64,000 bases of DNA. Source: Nitrospira sp. Its GTDB lineage: Bacteria; Nitrospirota; Nitrospiria; Nitrospirales; Nitrospiraceae. The translations under genes and the position numbers were made by a program. Shown in pieces: positions 53,521 to 62,009 of the stretch (positions within the stretch are counted from its first letter, which is position 1; each line of letters starts with the position of its first letter). The stretch covers positions 3,396,001 to 3,460,000 of the forward strand of contig JBAOHZ010000009.1 in assembly GCA_037045225.1 (NCBI GenBank), in the 5' to 3' direction. The notes under the pieces are model-generated. The model was not told the DNA's origin and made no database searches. It worked only from the letters and a program-made list of their open reading frames with translations.

Positions 53521-54677
53521 TACCGTCAACCGGCCACCCTACGTCACCTGCGTCCGCAGTGGTCTCGCCGCCGTTGTCTTCCGCGAACCGTCACCCTTCC
53601 GCTCTCACGACCGGACATGAACGGCTGTTCCAGGGGGCCATTCTGACTCCGGCGCGCTGGTTCCTGATCATGGGTAGTTTGTCGGTCGTCGCAATGATTC
53701 TGGCGGTGGTTTGCCTACAACTCGGAACACAGTACATCGGATTCGGGAAAATCATCGGCCTGTTATCGGCCGCGTTGTTCGACCACCCAACGGACAACGA
53801 CGCGCTCAAGACGACCAGTGTTATTTTGCTGCAGGTGCGCCTCCCGCGAGTCTTTCTTGGATTTTTAGTGGGAGTCTGCTTGGCGTCGGTCGGGGTGGCG
53901 CTGCAAGCCCTGCTGCGAAATCCCCTGGCCGATCCCTATGTGCTCGGGGTGTCCAGCGGGGCCGCGTTGGGTGTGGCCGTCGCGGTGTTGTTCGGAATTG
54001 GAACGACGGTGCTTGCCTTCTCCCTCCTGCCGGTCTGTGGGTTTTTGGGCGGACTGGTGGCCTTGCTGGTGGTCTATCGCATGGCGGCGACCTACGACCG
54101 GCTCCCGATCCACTCCGTGCTGCTGGCCGGCGTGATCCTGAATGCGATTTTCTCGGCACTCATCATGTTCATCACCTCGATTATGGAACCGAATCGTTCC
54201 TTCGGCATGATGGCCTGGCTCATGGGATCGCTTACGGCACCGGCCTATCCTGCGTTGGCTGCGCTGTCGGTGTATCTGATGATCGGTCTCTTTCTGCTCT
54301 TCAAGCAGGTGCGGGTGCTGAACATTCTGGCGTTAGGTGAAGAGCCGGCACGGTCCTTGGGAATCGATACCGAACGTGCGAAGCGAGTCATCTTTCTCGT
54401 GTCGGCGCTGTTGACCGGCGCGGTCGTGTCTGTCAGCGGCATGATCGGATTTATCGGGATGGTCATTCCTCACGCGGTGCGCCTGGTGATCGGGGCCGAT
54501 CATCGGTTGCTCCTGCCGGCCTCGGCGCTCGTGGGCGGCATCTTTTTGATGGTGGCCGATACCATGGCCCGGACCCTCTTTGTGCCGTCGGAAGTCCCGG
54601 TCGGAATCATTACGGCCCTCGCGGGCGGCCCGTTTTTTGTCTACTTGCTGGTGTGGCGAAAGGATCGGCTCGCATGA
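53517..54677 (+). CDS. btuC: Cobalamin ABC transporter permease (FecCD family)
   Basis: 386 residues with many membrane segments (FLIMGSLSVVAMILAVVCL, VLAFSLLPVCGFLGGLVALL). VRLPRVFLGFLVGVCLASVG, ALLRNPLADPYVLGVSSGAA and VSGMIGFIGMVIPHAVRLVI are strong FecCD signatures. A Ser/Pro-rich 40-residue N-terminal tail precedes the first helix. ATG 53517 overlaps the btuF stop by four bases. Its place between btuF and btuD under a cobalamin riboswitch makes corrinoid the clear substrate. Confidence 0.93.
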   Translation: MIPSTGHPTSPASAVVSPPLSSANRHPSALTTGHERLFQGAILTPARWFLIMGSLSVVAMILAVVCLQLGTQYIGFGKIIGLLSAALFDHPTDNDALKTTSVILLQVRLPRVFLGFLVGVCLASVGVALQALLRNPLADPYVLGVSSGAALGVAVAVLFGIGTTVLAFSLLPVCGFLGGLVALLVVYRMAATYDRLPIHSVLLAGVILNAIFSALIMFITSIMEPNRSFGMMAWLMGSLTAPAYPALAALSVYLMIGLFLLFKQVRVLNILALGEEPARSLGIDTERAKRVIFLVSALLTGAVVSVSGMIGFIGMVIPHAVRLVIGADHRLLLPASALVGGIFLMVADTMARTLFVPSEVPVGIITALAGGPFFVYLLVWRKDRLA

Positions 54678-55570
54678 GGATTCCTGTCGACCCGATGGGT
54701 GAGGCTGATGCAGCGGTGGGTGCCTACCCGGACGAACACCATGCCTACGATGTGCAGGGGGCCTCGTTCTGTTATGGCAGGGCGCCTGGGCGGGAAGGTC
54801 GATGGGTCCTCAGCGATGTGAGCCTGCACGTCGAGTCAGGCGAAATTCTCGGCATCGTCGGACCCAACGGGTCGGGCAAAACGTCTCTTGTGAAACTCCT
54901 GGCCAAACTCGCGATGCCTCAGCGGGGAACCCTCTCGCTCTTCGGGCGAAATCTGGCCGATCTTTCGCGAGAGGAGACGGCGCGGACCGTAGCCTTTGTC
55001 CCGCAGGAGAGTGCGCCGGCCTTTCCCTTTACGGTGGCGGAAACGGTGTTGATGGGGCGGTATCCCCATCGCAGACAGAGCAGATGGAGTCTCGGGTTCG
55101 GTTGGGAAGATCGGGAGGATTGTGCGGCGGCCGCTCAGGCGATGGCGACGATGGACATCGGTCATCTCGCTTCGCGCGCGGTGACCAACTTGTCGGGCGG
55201 CGAACGTCAACGCGTGATGATTGCGTGCGCCTTGGCCCAAACCCCGCGAGTCCTCTTGCTCGATGAGCCGACCGCCTTTCTCGATCTTCAGCATCAACTC
55301 GAGATTTGTTCGGTGCTGCGTCGTCTTACCGACGAGCAGGGCCTGACGGTCGTCATTGTGTCCCATGATTTGAACCTGGCCAGCCAGTATTGCGATCGGA
55401 TCGTGATGTTGAGCGCAGGGTCGGTGTATGCGATGGGAATGCCGTCGGACGTGTTGTCGGTGGATGCGTTACGGACGGTTTATGGCTGTGAGGTGTTGAT
55501 CGATCCGCATCCGGAATCGGGTCTTCCGAGGATTACGCTGCCGAGACAGGTTGTGCCGCTGAGAGTGTGA
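54674..55570 (+). CDS. btuD: Cobalamin ABC transporter ATP-binding protein
   Basis: 298 residues. Walker A GIVGPNGSGKTSLVKLLAK, Q-loop AFVPQESAPAFPFTVAETVL, signature NLSGGERQRVMIA, Walker B RVLLLDEPTAFLDLQHQ and H-loop VVIVSHDLNLASQYC are all intact. It drives the BtuC permease from the cytoplasmic face. ATG 54674 overlaps the btuC stop by four bases. A 20-residue N-terminal extension before the ABC domain (YDVQGASFCYG) is a little longer than usual. Confidence 0.94.
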   Translation: MRIPVDPMGEADAAVGAYPDEHHAYDVQGASFCYGRAPGREGRWVLSDVSLHVESGEILGIVGPNGSGKTSLVKLLAKLAMPQRGTLSLFGRNLADLSREETARTVAFVPQESAPAFPFTVAETVLMGRYPHRRQSRWSLGFGWEDREDCAAAAQAMATMDIGHLASRAVTNLSGGERQRVMIACALAQTPRVLLLDEPTAFLDLQHQLEICSVLRRLTDEQGLTVVIVSHDLNLASQYCDRIVMLSAGSVYAMGMPSDVLSVDALRTVYGCEVLIDPHPESGLPRITLPRQVVPLRV

Positions 55571-55639
55571 TCGGTTGTTGCGGGATGGGTTCGCGCCCGG
55601 CCCACCCGTGTGACGAGATGGGGCGCGTAATCATTGGAG

Positions 55640-55885
55640 AACGGAGTGTCAGGAAGACGCCGTCAGCGTCGGGGAAGATGGTGCAAATCCATCACGGTGC
55701 CGCCACTGTAAGCGGGGAGTGACTCTGTATTGAGCCACTGACTTGGTTCGTGAAGCGTCGCTGGTGAAGCGTGACTCGCAGGCCTCTGAGAGCGTGCGAG
55801 AGACGTTTCACGAGAGACGATTGACGCTCCGGTTGGGAAGGCGCAGAGAAACGGTGATCCGCAAGTCAGGAGACCCAACTGGACG
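55640..55885 (+). promoter_or_regulatory. Cobalamin riboswitch 2 (upstream of btuB)
   Basis: Core elements: GGGGAAGATGGTGCAAATCC, CGGTGCCGCCACTGTAAGCG (about 55692-55711), GAGCCACTGACTTGG (55734-55748), GGGAAGGCGC (55835) and the 3' AAGTCAGGAGACCC (55863-55876). The peripheral segment is enlarged by CGTGAAGCG/TTTCACGAGAGACG repeats. It would sense adenosylcobalamin and control the btuB-to-cbiB genes. Edges approximate. Confidence 0.88.
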
Positions 55886-55900
55886 GCTGTTACGACTGAG

Positions 55901-55917
55901 CCCTTCGAGCGAAAGGG
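55901..55917 (+). promoter_or_regulatory. Hairpin covering the btuB ribosome-binding site
   Basis: CCCTTCGAGCGAAAGGG folds into a short stem whose 3' arm contains AAAGGGAG, the likely ribosome site of btuB 10 bases ahead of the ATG. No U-tract follows, so this riboswitch probably controls translation and not transcription. Confidence 0.6.
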
Positions 55918-55926
55918 AGTGTCAGT

Positions 55927-57909
55927 ATGTCGGTGATGGTTAGGAACTGGTCTGTCTATTTCATATTGTGCTGTGCCATGAGTGTCCCTCCTGTTTGGCT
56001 GGCGGTGGCCTCTGCTGAAGAGCCTGTGGAGCCCGAGCCGATCGTGTTCGCCGAGGAAGTCGTCGTCTCGGCAACGAAAACCCCGGTCCCGGTGAGTCAT
56101 GTCACCAGCGCGGTGGAAGTCATCACGGCGGAGGACATGAAAAAACAAAACATCCGGAGCGTGGTGGATGCTCTGCGGTTAGCCCAAGGCGTGGCGGTCT
56201 TTTCAAGCGGCGGGCCCGGCACCGAAGTGACGGCCAAAATCCGGGGCGGCAGTGCAAACCAAACCCTGGTGTTGATCGATGGTGCCATTGTGAACAGCGG
56301 TACGGTCGGCAGTTACAATTTTGCCAACCTGACGACCGATAATATCGAGCGCGTGGAAATTCTCCGCGGCGCGCAAAGTATGTTGTGGGGGTCCGACGCC
56401 ATGGGCGGCGTCATCAACATCGTCACGAAGAAGGGCCAGGGGCCGCTCTCGGCCACCGGCTTCATGGAATACGGGTCCTTCGCCTCCCTTCGTGAAGGGG
56501 GCACGGTGTCCGGGAAGCAGGGCATCATTGATTACAGCCTCTCCCTGTCCCGATGGGATACCTCCAGTTTCTCGGCCGTCAACTATCGGCGTGGCGCCAC
56601 CGAGCGGGATTCATATCGCAACTGGCAGGGCTCGGGCCGGATTGGGGTGAATCTTCCGCACGATGGGCGATTCGATTTCACGATGCGCTGGATGAACTCC
56701 GATGTCCAGCTCGACAATATCTCCGCGACCTCTCCAAACGACGTCTATGGCTCAAAAAATCGGAGCCAGGAATATGTGTTTAGCGGCAGTTATGAGCAGC
56801 CGATCACGACCTGGTGGTCCCAGAAGCTCACCCTTGCACGTGCGCAGGAGGCCTCGCAGTTTTTATCAGGCACGTTGCAGCGCAGTCTGATCACAGGGGC
56901 ATTCAGTACGCCCTTCAACTCCAATAACGAAATTCGTGTGCTCTCGAATCGGTTGGAGTGGCAGCACAATTTCCAAATCACGAAGTTGTTGTTATTGAGT
57001 GCGGGGTATCAATTTCGCGAACAACAGGGCGAGAATGATACAGGGCTCACCAATCGGATTCTGAGTTCCAATGCCGGATTCGCGCAAGCCCAATTCAATT
57101 TGTGGGACCGTGTATTCGCCACCGCGGGCCTCCGCCATGACAGTTACAACGTCTTCGGCGATGCGACGACCTATCGACTGACCGGTGGGTATTACCACAA
57201 AGAAACCGACACGAAAATTCGAGGCAGCTACTCCACGGGGTTCCGGGCTCCTACGATGAATGAATTGTATTTTCCCAATTTCGGTAATTCCCGATTGGGA
57301 ACGGAAAAGAGCCAAAGTATGGACGTGGGGATCGATCAATATTTCTTCTCCAAGCAGCTCAAGTTTACGGGAGGGTTTTTCTGGAATCGCTATCGGAATT
57401 TGATCACGACCACGTTCGATCCGGCATTTTGCGCGCCGTTCAGTACGTTTGGGTTCTGCCCGCAGCAGATCGGTGAAGCCTCCACGAAAGGGTGGGAAGC
57501 CGGGGTCTCCTATACCTATTCCAGCGATCGTCCATTCCTGAAGGGCGTCGTGGTGCAGGCGAACTACACCAACACCCTCACCCGAGATTTGGTTAGCCAT
57601 GCCCGCCTTCCTCGTTGGGCGACCGACCAGTGGAGCGCATCCGTCGCGTATCAGCCCATCGATCCGCTCTGGATTACGCTGATCGGCAGGTACGTGGGCT
57701 CGCGCTTCAATACCACCGGCGATCGGCAGCCGTTGTCGGCGTTCGACGTCTGGTCGTTGGCTGTGACCTATGATGTGACGAAGCAGCTACAAGCGTATCT
57801 TCGGGCTGAAAACTTGTTCAATGAGAAATACGAAGAAGTGGCCAGCGCCGGTGTGCCCATCCGCTCGATCTTCGGCGGTGTACGGGTCACGTTTGGCGGG
57901 AAAACATGA
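55927..57909 (+). CDS. btuB: TonB-dependent cobalamin receptor
   Basis: Outer-membrane gated barrel that takes up corrinoids with TonB energy. 660 residues with signal peptide (WSVYFILCCAMSVPPVWLAV, cut near ASAEE), TonB box EEVVVSATKTPVPV, plug domain (QNIRSVVDALRLAQGVAVFS, EVTAKIRGGSANQTLVLIDG, VEILRGAQSMLWGSDAMGGV) and a 22-strand barrel ending in GGVRVTFGGKT. ATG 55927 has AAAGGGAG upstream. It is the first gene after riboswitch 2, separated from btuFCD by that switch. Confidence 0.94.
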   Translation: MSVMVRNWSVYFILCCAMSVPPVWLAVASAEEPVEPEPIVFAEEVVVSATKTPVPVSHVTSAVEVITAEDMKKQNIRSVVDALRLAQGVAVFSSGGPGTEVTAKIRGGSANQTLVLIDGAIVNSGTVGSYNFANLTTDNIERVEILRGAQSMLWGSDAMGGVINIVTKKGQGPLSATGFMEYGSFASLREGGTVSGKQGIIDYSLSLSRWDTSSFSAVNYRRGATERDSYRNWQGSGRIGVNLPHDGRFDFTMRWMNSDVQLDNISATSPNDVYGSKNRSQEYVFSGSYEQPITTWWSQKLTLARAQEASQFLSGTLQRSLITGAFSTPFNSNNEIRVLSNRLEWQHNFQITKLLLLSAGYQFREQQGENDTGLTNRILSSNAGFAQAQFNLWDRVFATAGLRHDSYNVFGDATTYRLTGGYYHKETDTKIRGSYSTGFRAPTMNELYFPNFGNSRLGTEKSQSMDVGIDQYFFSKQLKFTGGFFWNRYRNLITTTFDPAFCAPFSTFGFCPQQIGEASTKGWEAGVSYTYSSDRPFLKGVVVQANYTNTLTRDLVSHARLPRWATDQWSASVAYQPIDPLWITLIGRYVGSRFNTTGDRQPLSAFDVWSLAVTYDVTKQLQAYLRAENLFNEKYEEVASAGVPIRSIFGGVRVTFGGKT

Positions 57910-57933
57910 TGGCGAGCGGTGGGTAGTCGTCTG

Positions 57934-59331
57934 ATGCCATGTCCGCGTCTGGTCATTGCCGGCACCCAGAGTGGTGTCGGCAAAACCACGGTCAGCCTGG
58001 CCCTCATGGCTGCATTAAAAGCTCGAGGGCTGGTGGTGCAGCCGTTCAAAGGCGGCCCGGACTTTATCGATCCCGGCCATCACCAGGCGGTGACCGGGCG
58101 GCCTTCGCGAAATCTGGATGGCTGGATGTTAGGGGACGCCGCCAACCGCGCCATCTTTGCGCGTGCCTCTGCGGATGCGGACCTGTCGGTCATTGAAGGC
58201 ATGATGGGGCTGTTCGACGGCAGCTCCCCGGTGCATGAACAGGGCAGCACGGCGGAACTGGCGAAACAGCTGAACGCACCGGTCCTATTGGTGATCGATG
58301 GGAGCGCGATGGCGAGATCGGCCGCAGCCATGGTGTCCGGGTACGCGAAATTCGACCCGGCTGTACAGGTTCGCGGAGTCCTGTTCAATCGCGTGCGGAG
58401 TGAGGGCCACTATCGGTTGCTGCGGGAGGCGGTGGAGGCAGAAACGGACCTGACCGTTGTGGGATATCTGCAGCCTGATGCCTCGGTGACGATTCAGGAT
58501 CGCCATCTCGGCCTGAGAACTGCCATTGAGCAAGGGCAGGGTGACTTGTATGACCGACTGGCTCGATCTGCCGTAGCCACAATCGACTTGGATCGGGTGG
58601 AGGCTTTGGCTCGCTCCGCCGGTGCATTGCCGGGAGAAGATCTCCCGATCACGAGACCGATAGCAAAGGAACAACCGGTTCGAGTCGGCGTGGCGTATGA
58701 TGCCGCCTTTTGTTTTTATTATCAGGATAACTTGGACTTGCTGGAAGCCGCAGGGGCGGAGCTCGTCATGTTTTCACCGCTCCGCGACGCCGAATTGCCG
58801 GTCGTTGATCTGCTGTATTTTGGAGGCGGTTACCCCGAACTGTACGGCGAGACCTTGGCGGCCAACGTCTCCATGCGCGGGGCGGTGCAGACCTTTGCCC
58901 GGCGCGGCGGGGCGGTGTACGCCGAATGTGGCGGGCTGATGTATTTGACGGAGGCCATTCGTGATGGTGAAGGTCGGCGACATGCCATGGTCGGGCTGTT
59001 TCCGGCGGATGCAGTCATGCGGAAAGACGGGATGACGCTAGGCTATCGAACCGTGGAGGTCGCTCAATCCTGCATCCTGGGTGGAGCCGGGACCGTGGTG
59101 CGCGGGCATGAGTTTCATTATTCGAGACTCGAACCAACCGGGGAGCTCCATCATGCCTGTATCCTGTCGGATGCAGCGGGAAAACCTGCCGGGCATGACG
59201 GCTTGACGATGGGGAATACTCTTGCGTTGTACAGTCACCTGCACTTCGGCAGTCAGCCGGCCGTCGTGGCCGATCTGCTGGGAACTGCCCGCCGCCTGCG
59301 CGGAGTGCAGGCCTCTGCAACGAAAGGATAA
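57934..59331 (+). CDS. cbiA: Cobyrinate a,c-diamide synthase
   Basis: Amidates the a and c side chains of cobyrinate using glutamine and ATP. 465 residues. An N-terminal dethiobiotin-synthetase-like P-loop (LVIAGTQSGVGKTTVSLAL), FKGGPDFIDPGHH and VIEGMMGLFDGSS form the synthetase half. The C-terminal class I amidotransferase half has YFGGGYPELYGETLA, the nucleophile in VYAECGGLMYLTEA and the catalytic His in GHEFHYS. ATG 57934 is preferred to GTG 57919. This is the only corrin-side-chain enzyme in the window, so the rest of the pathway is either elsewhere or replaced by salvage. Confidence 0.95.
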   Translation: MPCPRLVIAGTQSGVGKTTVSLALMAALKARGLVVQPFKGGPDFIDPGHHQAVTGRPSRNLDGWMLGDAANRAIFARASADADLSVIEGMMGLFDGSSPVHEQGSTAELAKQLNAPVLLVIDGSAMARSAAAMVSGYAKFDPAVQVRGVLFNRVRSEGHYRLLREAVEAETDLTVVGYLQPDASVTIQDRHLGLRTAIEQGQGDLYDRLARSAVATIDLDRVEALARSAGALPGEDLPITRPIAKEQPVRVGVAYDAAFCFYYQDNLDLLEAAGAELVMFSPLRDAELPVVDLLYFGGGYPELYGETLAANVSMRGAVQTFARRGGAVYAECGGLMYLTEAIRDGEGRRHAMVGLFPADAVMRKDGMTLGYRTVEVAQSCILGGAGTVVRGHEFHYSRLEPTGELHHACILSDAAGKPAGHDGLTMGNTLALYSHLHFGSQPAVVADLLGTARRLRGVQASATKG

Positions 59332-59332
59332 A

Positions 59333-59932
59333 ATGACGGAACAAGACGAGCATACAGCAAAGATGCAACGTTTGAAGGCCTCCGTCGATCGTCGGATCGA
59401 AGCCGCGCAGGACGAGAAGGGGCTACTGATCGTGTACACCGGCGCGGGAAAGGGAAAAACGACCGCCGCGCTCGGCATGGCGCTGCGTTGTCTTGGCCAT
59501 GGGATGAAGGTGGCCGTCGTGCAATTCATCAAGGGCGCAATCGACACGGCGGAGGAGCGCATCCTGAGATCGTTCGGCGAGCGGGTGACGTTCCTCCGTA
59601 TGGGCGAAGGTTATACCTGGGAGACACAGGATCGGGAGCGGGATACGAGCCATGCGCAAGCGGCCTGGGCCAAGGCCTGCGAGTTCATGCGTGATCCCTC
59701 TTATGCGATGGTGATTCTGGATGAGTTCAACATTGCGCTCCGGCATGGTTATGTGGCGGTGGCTGACGTGCTGCCGCGTCTGCAGGAGCGGCCGGTGATG
59801 CAACATGTGGTCATCACCGGCAGAGGAGCTCCGGATGAATTGATCGACGCGGCGGATTTGGTGACGGAGATGAAGCAGGTCAAGCATCCGTTCCGCACAG
59901 GCGTCAAGGCACAGGCGGGGGTGGAGTTTTGA
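59333..59932 (+). CDS. cobO: Corrinoid adenosyltransferase, CobA/CobO type
   Basis: Transfers adenosyl from ATP to cob(I)yrinate or cob(I)alamin. 199 residues. P-loop LLIVYTGAGKGKTTAALGMA, MKVAVVQFIKGAIDTAEERI, MGEGYTWETQDRERD and AMVILDEFNIALRHGYV are the family core, and VVITGRGAPDELIDAADLVT closes it. ATG 59333 lies one base after the cbiA stop. A second, unrelated adenosyltransferase (PduO type) is encoded 1 kb downstream. Confidence 0.94.
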   Translation: MTEQDEHTAKMQRLKASVDRRIEAAQDEKGLLIVYTGAGKGKTTAALGMALRCLGHGMKVAVVQFIKGAIDTAEERILRSFGERVTFLRMGEGYTWETQDRERDTSHAQAAWAKACEFMRDPSYAMVILDEFNIALRHGYVAVADVLPRLQERPVMQHVVITGRGAPDELIDAADLVTEMKQVKHPFRTGVKAQAGVEF

Positions 59933-60144
59933 GGGGGCCGGTCACCAAAACGTGTGAGCATTGCCGGACGCCATTCGAATGTGGCGGGTATCAGTGCTGG
60001 TGCGGGAAGATCGGCATTACTGAAGCGCAGATGGATTGGATCGCGGCCCGGTTCAAGGATTGCCTGTGTCCCACCTGCCTGCAGCACGTGGCGAGCGGTG
60101 TGTTGGGGCCGACACCGTCGCAGAACGAGCCCCATGGCGACTAA
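59929..60144 (+). CDS. Cysteine-rich CWC-type small protein
   Basis: 71 residues. KTCEHCRTPFECGGYQCWCG and DCLCPTCLQHVASG give about eight cysteines in the CWC pattern, expected to bind zinc or another metal. It starts at TTG 59929, overlapping the cobO stop, and its end overlaps bluB by 11 bases, so it is embedded in the operon. A role in the cobalamin pathway is unknown; cobalt or zinc handling is conceivable. Confidence 0.72.
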   Translation: MRGPVTKTCEHCRTPFECGGYQCWCGKIGITEAQMDWIAARFKDCLCPTCLQHVASGVLGPTPSQNEPHGD

Positions 60145-60910
60145 TACACGAGGCGTGGTGGCTCCGGTGGGCTTGGAGTCGCAGGAGCCCTTTTCCCCCG
60201 CCGAGCGTGAAGCGGTGTATCGGGCTATTTTTGAGCGCCGAGACGTTCGCCGGAATTTCCTGCCGAAGCCGATCCCCGATGCGGTCCTCGCCCGTTTGTT
60301 GAACGCGGCCCATCATGCCGGATCGGTGGGCTTCATGCAGCCCTGGGATTTTGTCATTGTGCGGGCCCCTGAGACGAAGCGGGCGGTGAAGCAGCTCTTT
60401 GTGAAGACGAATGAGGCTGCGGCGCTGCGTTATAAGAAACCTCGCGCGGATTTGTATCGAACCCTGAAGCTCGAGGGGATCGAGGAGTCAGCGGTGAATC
60501 TCTGCGTGACGTGCAGTCGGCAACGGGGCGGGCCTCAGGTTCTCGGACGATCGACCGTGCGGGATACGGATCTGTATAGTACCTGTTGCGCCATTCAGAA
60601 TCTGTGGTTGGCGGCACGGGCTGAAGGCATTGGGGTTGGATGGGTGAGCATCTTGAGTCATACCGCATTAAAGCAGGTGCTCGGTATCCCGAGACCGGTC
60701 AAGGTGTTGGCCTACCTTTGCCTCGGCTACGTATCAGAGTTTGCGCCCAAGCCCGACCTCGAAACTGCGGGCTGGCGGGCCAGACTTCCGGTGCAGGAAT
60801 TGGTGCACTACGAGTTATGGGGCAATAGAGTGCGGCGAGAAGGGGGAAACCGGAGATGCGGATCACCAAAGTCTATACGAGAACCGGCGACGCGGGCCAA
60901 ACGAGATTAG
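60134..60910 (+). CDS. bluB: 5,6-dimethylbenzimidazole synthase
   Basis: Converts FMNH2 and oxygen to dimethylbenzimidazole, the lower ligand of B12. 258 residues of the nitroreductase fold. FERRDVRRNFLPKPIPD, AAHHAGSVGFMQPWDFVIV, LCVTCSRQRGGPQVLGRST and AIQNLWLAARAEGIGVGWVS match BluB. Its last 25 residues (WGNRVRREGGNRRCGSPKSI and onwards) lie on top of the pduO start, a longer tail than typical. ATG 60134 overlaps the CWC gene. Presence implies access to oxygen. Confidence 0.93.
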   Translation: MATNTRGVVAPVGLESQEPFSPAEREAVYRAIFERRDVRRNFLPKPIPDAVLARLLNAAHHAGSVGFMQPWDFVIVRAPETKRAVKQLFVKTNEAAALRYKKPRADLYRTLKLEGIEESAVNLCVTCSRQRGGPQVLGRSTVRDTDLYSTCCAIQNLWLAARAEGIGVGWVSILSHTALKQVLGIPRPVKVLAYLCLGYVSEFAPKPDLETAGWRARLPVQELVHYELWGNRVRREGGNRRCGSPKSIREPATRAKRD

Positions 60911-61452
60911 CCGGTGGCCAACAGGTTTGGAAGGACTGCCTGCGGGTCGAAGCCTACGGTACGGTCGATGAGTTGAATGCCTCTGTGGGGCTGGTGCGGG
61001 CGATGAACGTCGAAGCCGGGAGCGAGTCTGCCGCTGCGACACAACTGGAGTCGGATCTGCGCTGGGTGCAGAACAAGCTCTTCGATATCGGAAGCATTCT
61101 GGCCACCGCGCCGGGCCAGACGTTTCCCAATATGCCGGAGGTGACGGCGAAGGATGTGACGAAACTCGAGCAGATCATCGATCGATGTCAGGAGGAGTTG
61201 GCCCCGCTCAAGGAGTTTATTCTGCCCGGTGGCGGAACGGTCTCGGCGACGCTCCACCAGGCACGAACGATCTGTCGCCGCGCGGAACGCATCTGCATCC
61301 GGTTGAGCCGTGAGGAACCGGTGGCGGTCGAGCTGAATAAGTACCTGAACCGGTTGAGTGATGCGCTGTTTGTCCTCGCGCGCTGGGTGTCAAAGACCCA
61401 GGGAGAGCCGGAGTTCCTGTGGCAACGTGAATCCGGCGCGAGCGCCGAGTAA
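60856..61452 (+). CDS. pduO: ATP:cob(I)alamin adenosyltransferase, PduO type
   Basis: 198 residues. MRITKVYTRTGDAGQTRLAG is the PduO N-terminus with its ATP-binding loop, EAYGTVDELNASVGLVRA and ICRRAERICIRLSREEPV carry the active-site helices, and LNRLSDALFVLARWV the C-terminal signature. It does the same chemistry as the CobO-type gene 1 kb upstream with an unrelated fold. The ATG lies 55 bases inside bluB in another frame. Confidence 0.94.
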   Translation: MRITKVYTRTGDAGQTRLAGGQQVWKDCLRVEAYGTVDELNASVGLVRAMNVEAGSESAAATQLESDLRWVQNKLFDIGSILATAPGQTFPNMPEVTAKDVTKLEQIIDRCQEELAPLKEFILPGGGTVSATLHQARTICRRAERICIRLSREEPVAVELNKYLNRLSDALFVLARWVSKTQGEPEFLWQRESGASAE

Positions 61453-61456
61453 GCCG

Positions 61457-61993
61457 ATGAAGAAGTATTCGGCCACCGCATCGCGTCTTATTCTGGTGCT
61501 GGGCGGAGCGGCGTCGGGAAAAAGTCAGGCGGCGCTCGATCGGGCGGGCCGCCGAGCGCCCAAAGCCTTTGTTGCGACAGGGCAGGCGCTGGACGGTGAA
61601 ATGAAAGCGCGTATTGCGCGGCATCGCGAGACTCGTCCTGCCGACTGGATCACCGCCGAGGTGCCGCGTGACCTGGCTGCCTGGTTTCGAGCGGACGGAC
61701 AGGCCTATCGCACCGTCGTGGTGGATTGTCTGACACTTTGGTTAAGTAATGTGTGTGGGCGTCGGATCGCCGGGGCGGAGATGGTCCCACGCGTGGAGGA
61801 ATTGCTTCAGGCCATCCGTGCTACGAAGGCGCGGGTAGTGCTGGTGAGCAACGAGTTGGGCTTCGGGCTGGTGCCCACGAGTCGCAGTGCGCGGGCGTTT
61901 CGCGATGTCGCCGGTCGGGTCAACCAACAGATCGCGGCAGCGGCCGACGAAGTCTACTTTGTCATCAGCGGCCAGACGCTTAGGCTTAAATGA
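61457..61993 (+). CDS. cobU: Adenosylcobinamide kinase / guanylyltransferase
   Basis: Phosphorylates adenosylcobinamide and adds GMP to give AdoCbi-GDP. 178 residues. P-loop LILVLGGAASGKSQAAL (family GGxxSGKS), KAFVATGQALDGEMKARIAR followed by HRETRP, whose His is the guanylylated residue, VVVDCLTLWLSNV (Walker B) and VVLVSNELGFGLVPTSRSAR. ATG 61457 follows the pduO stop by 4 bases. Confidence 0.94.
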   Translation: MKKYSATASRLILVLGGAASGKSQAALDRAGRRAPKAFVATGQALDGEMKARIARHRETRPADWITAEVPRDLAAWFRADGQAYRTVVVDCLTLWLSNVCGRRIAGAEMVPRVEELLQAIRATKARVVLVSNELGFGLVPTSRSARAFRDVAGRVNQQIAAAADEVYFVISGQTLRLK

Positions 61994-62009
61994 GAGGGAA
62001 GAAAACTCG

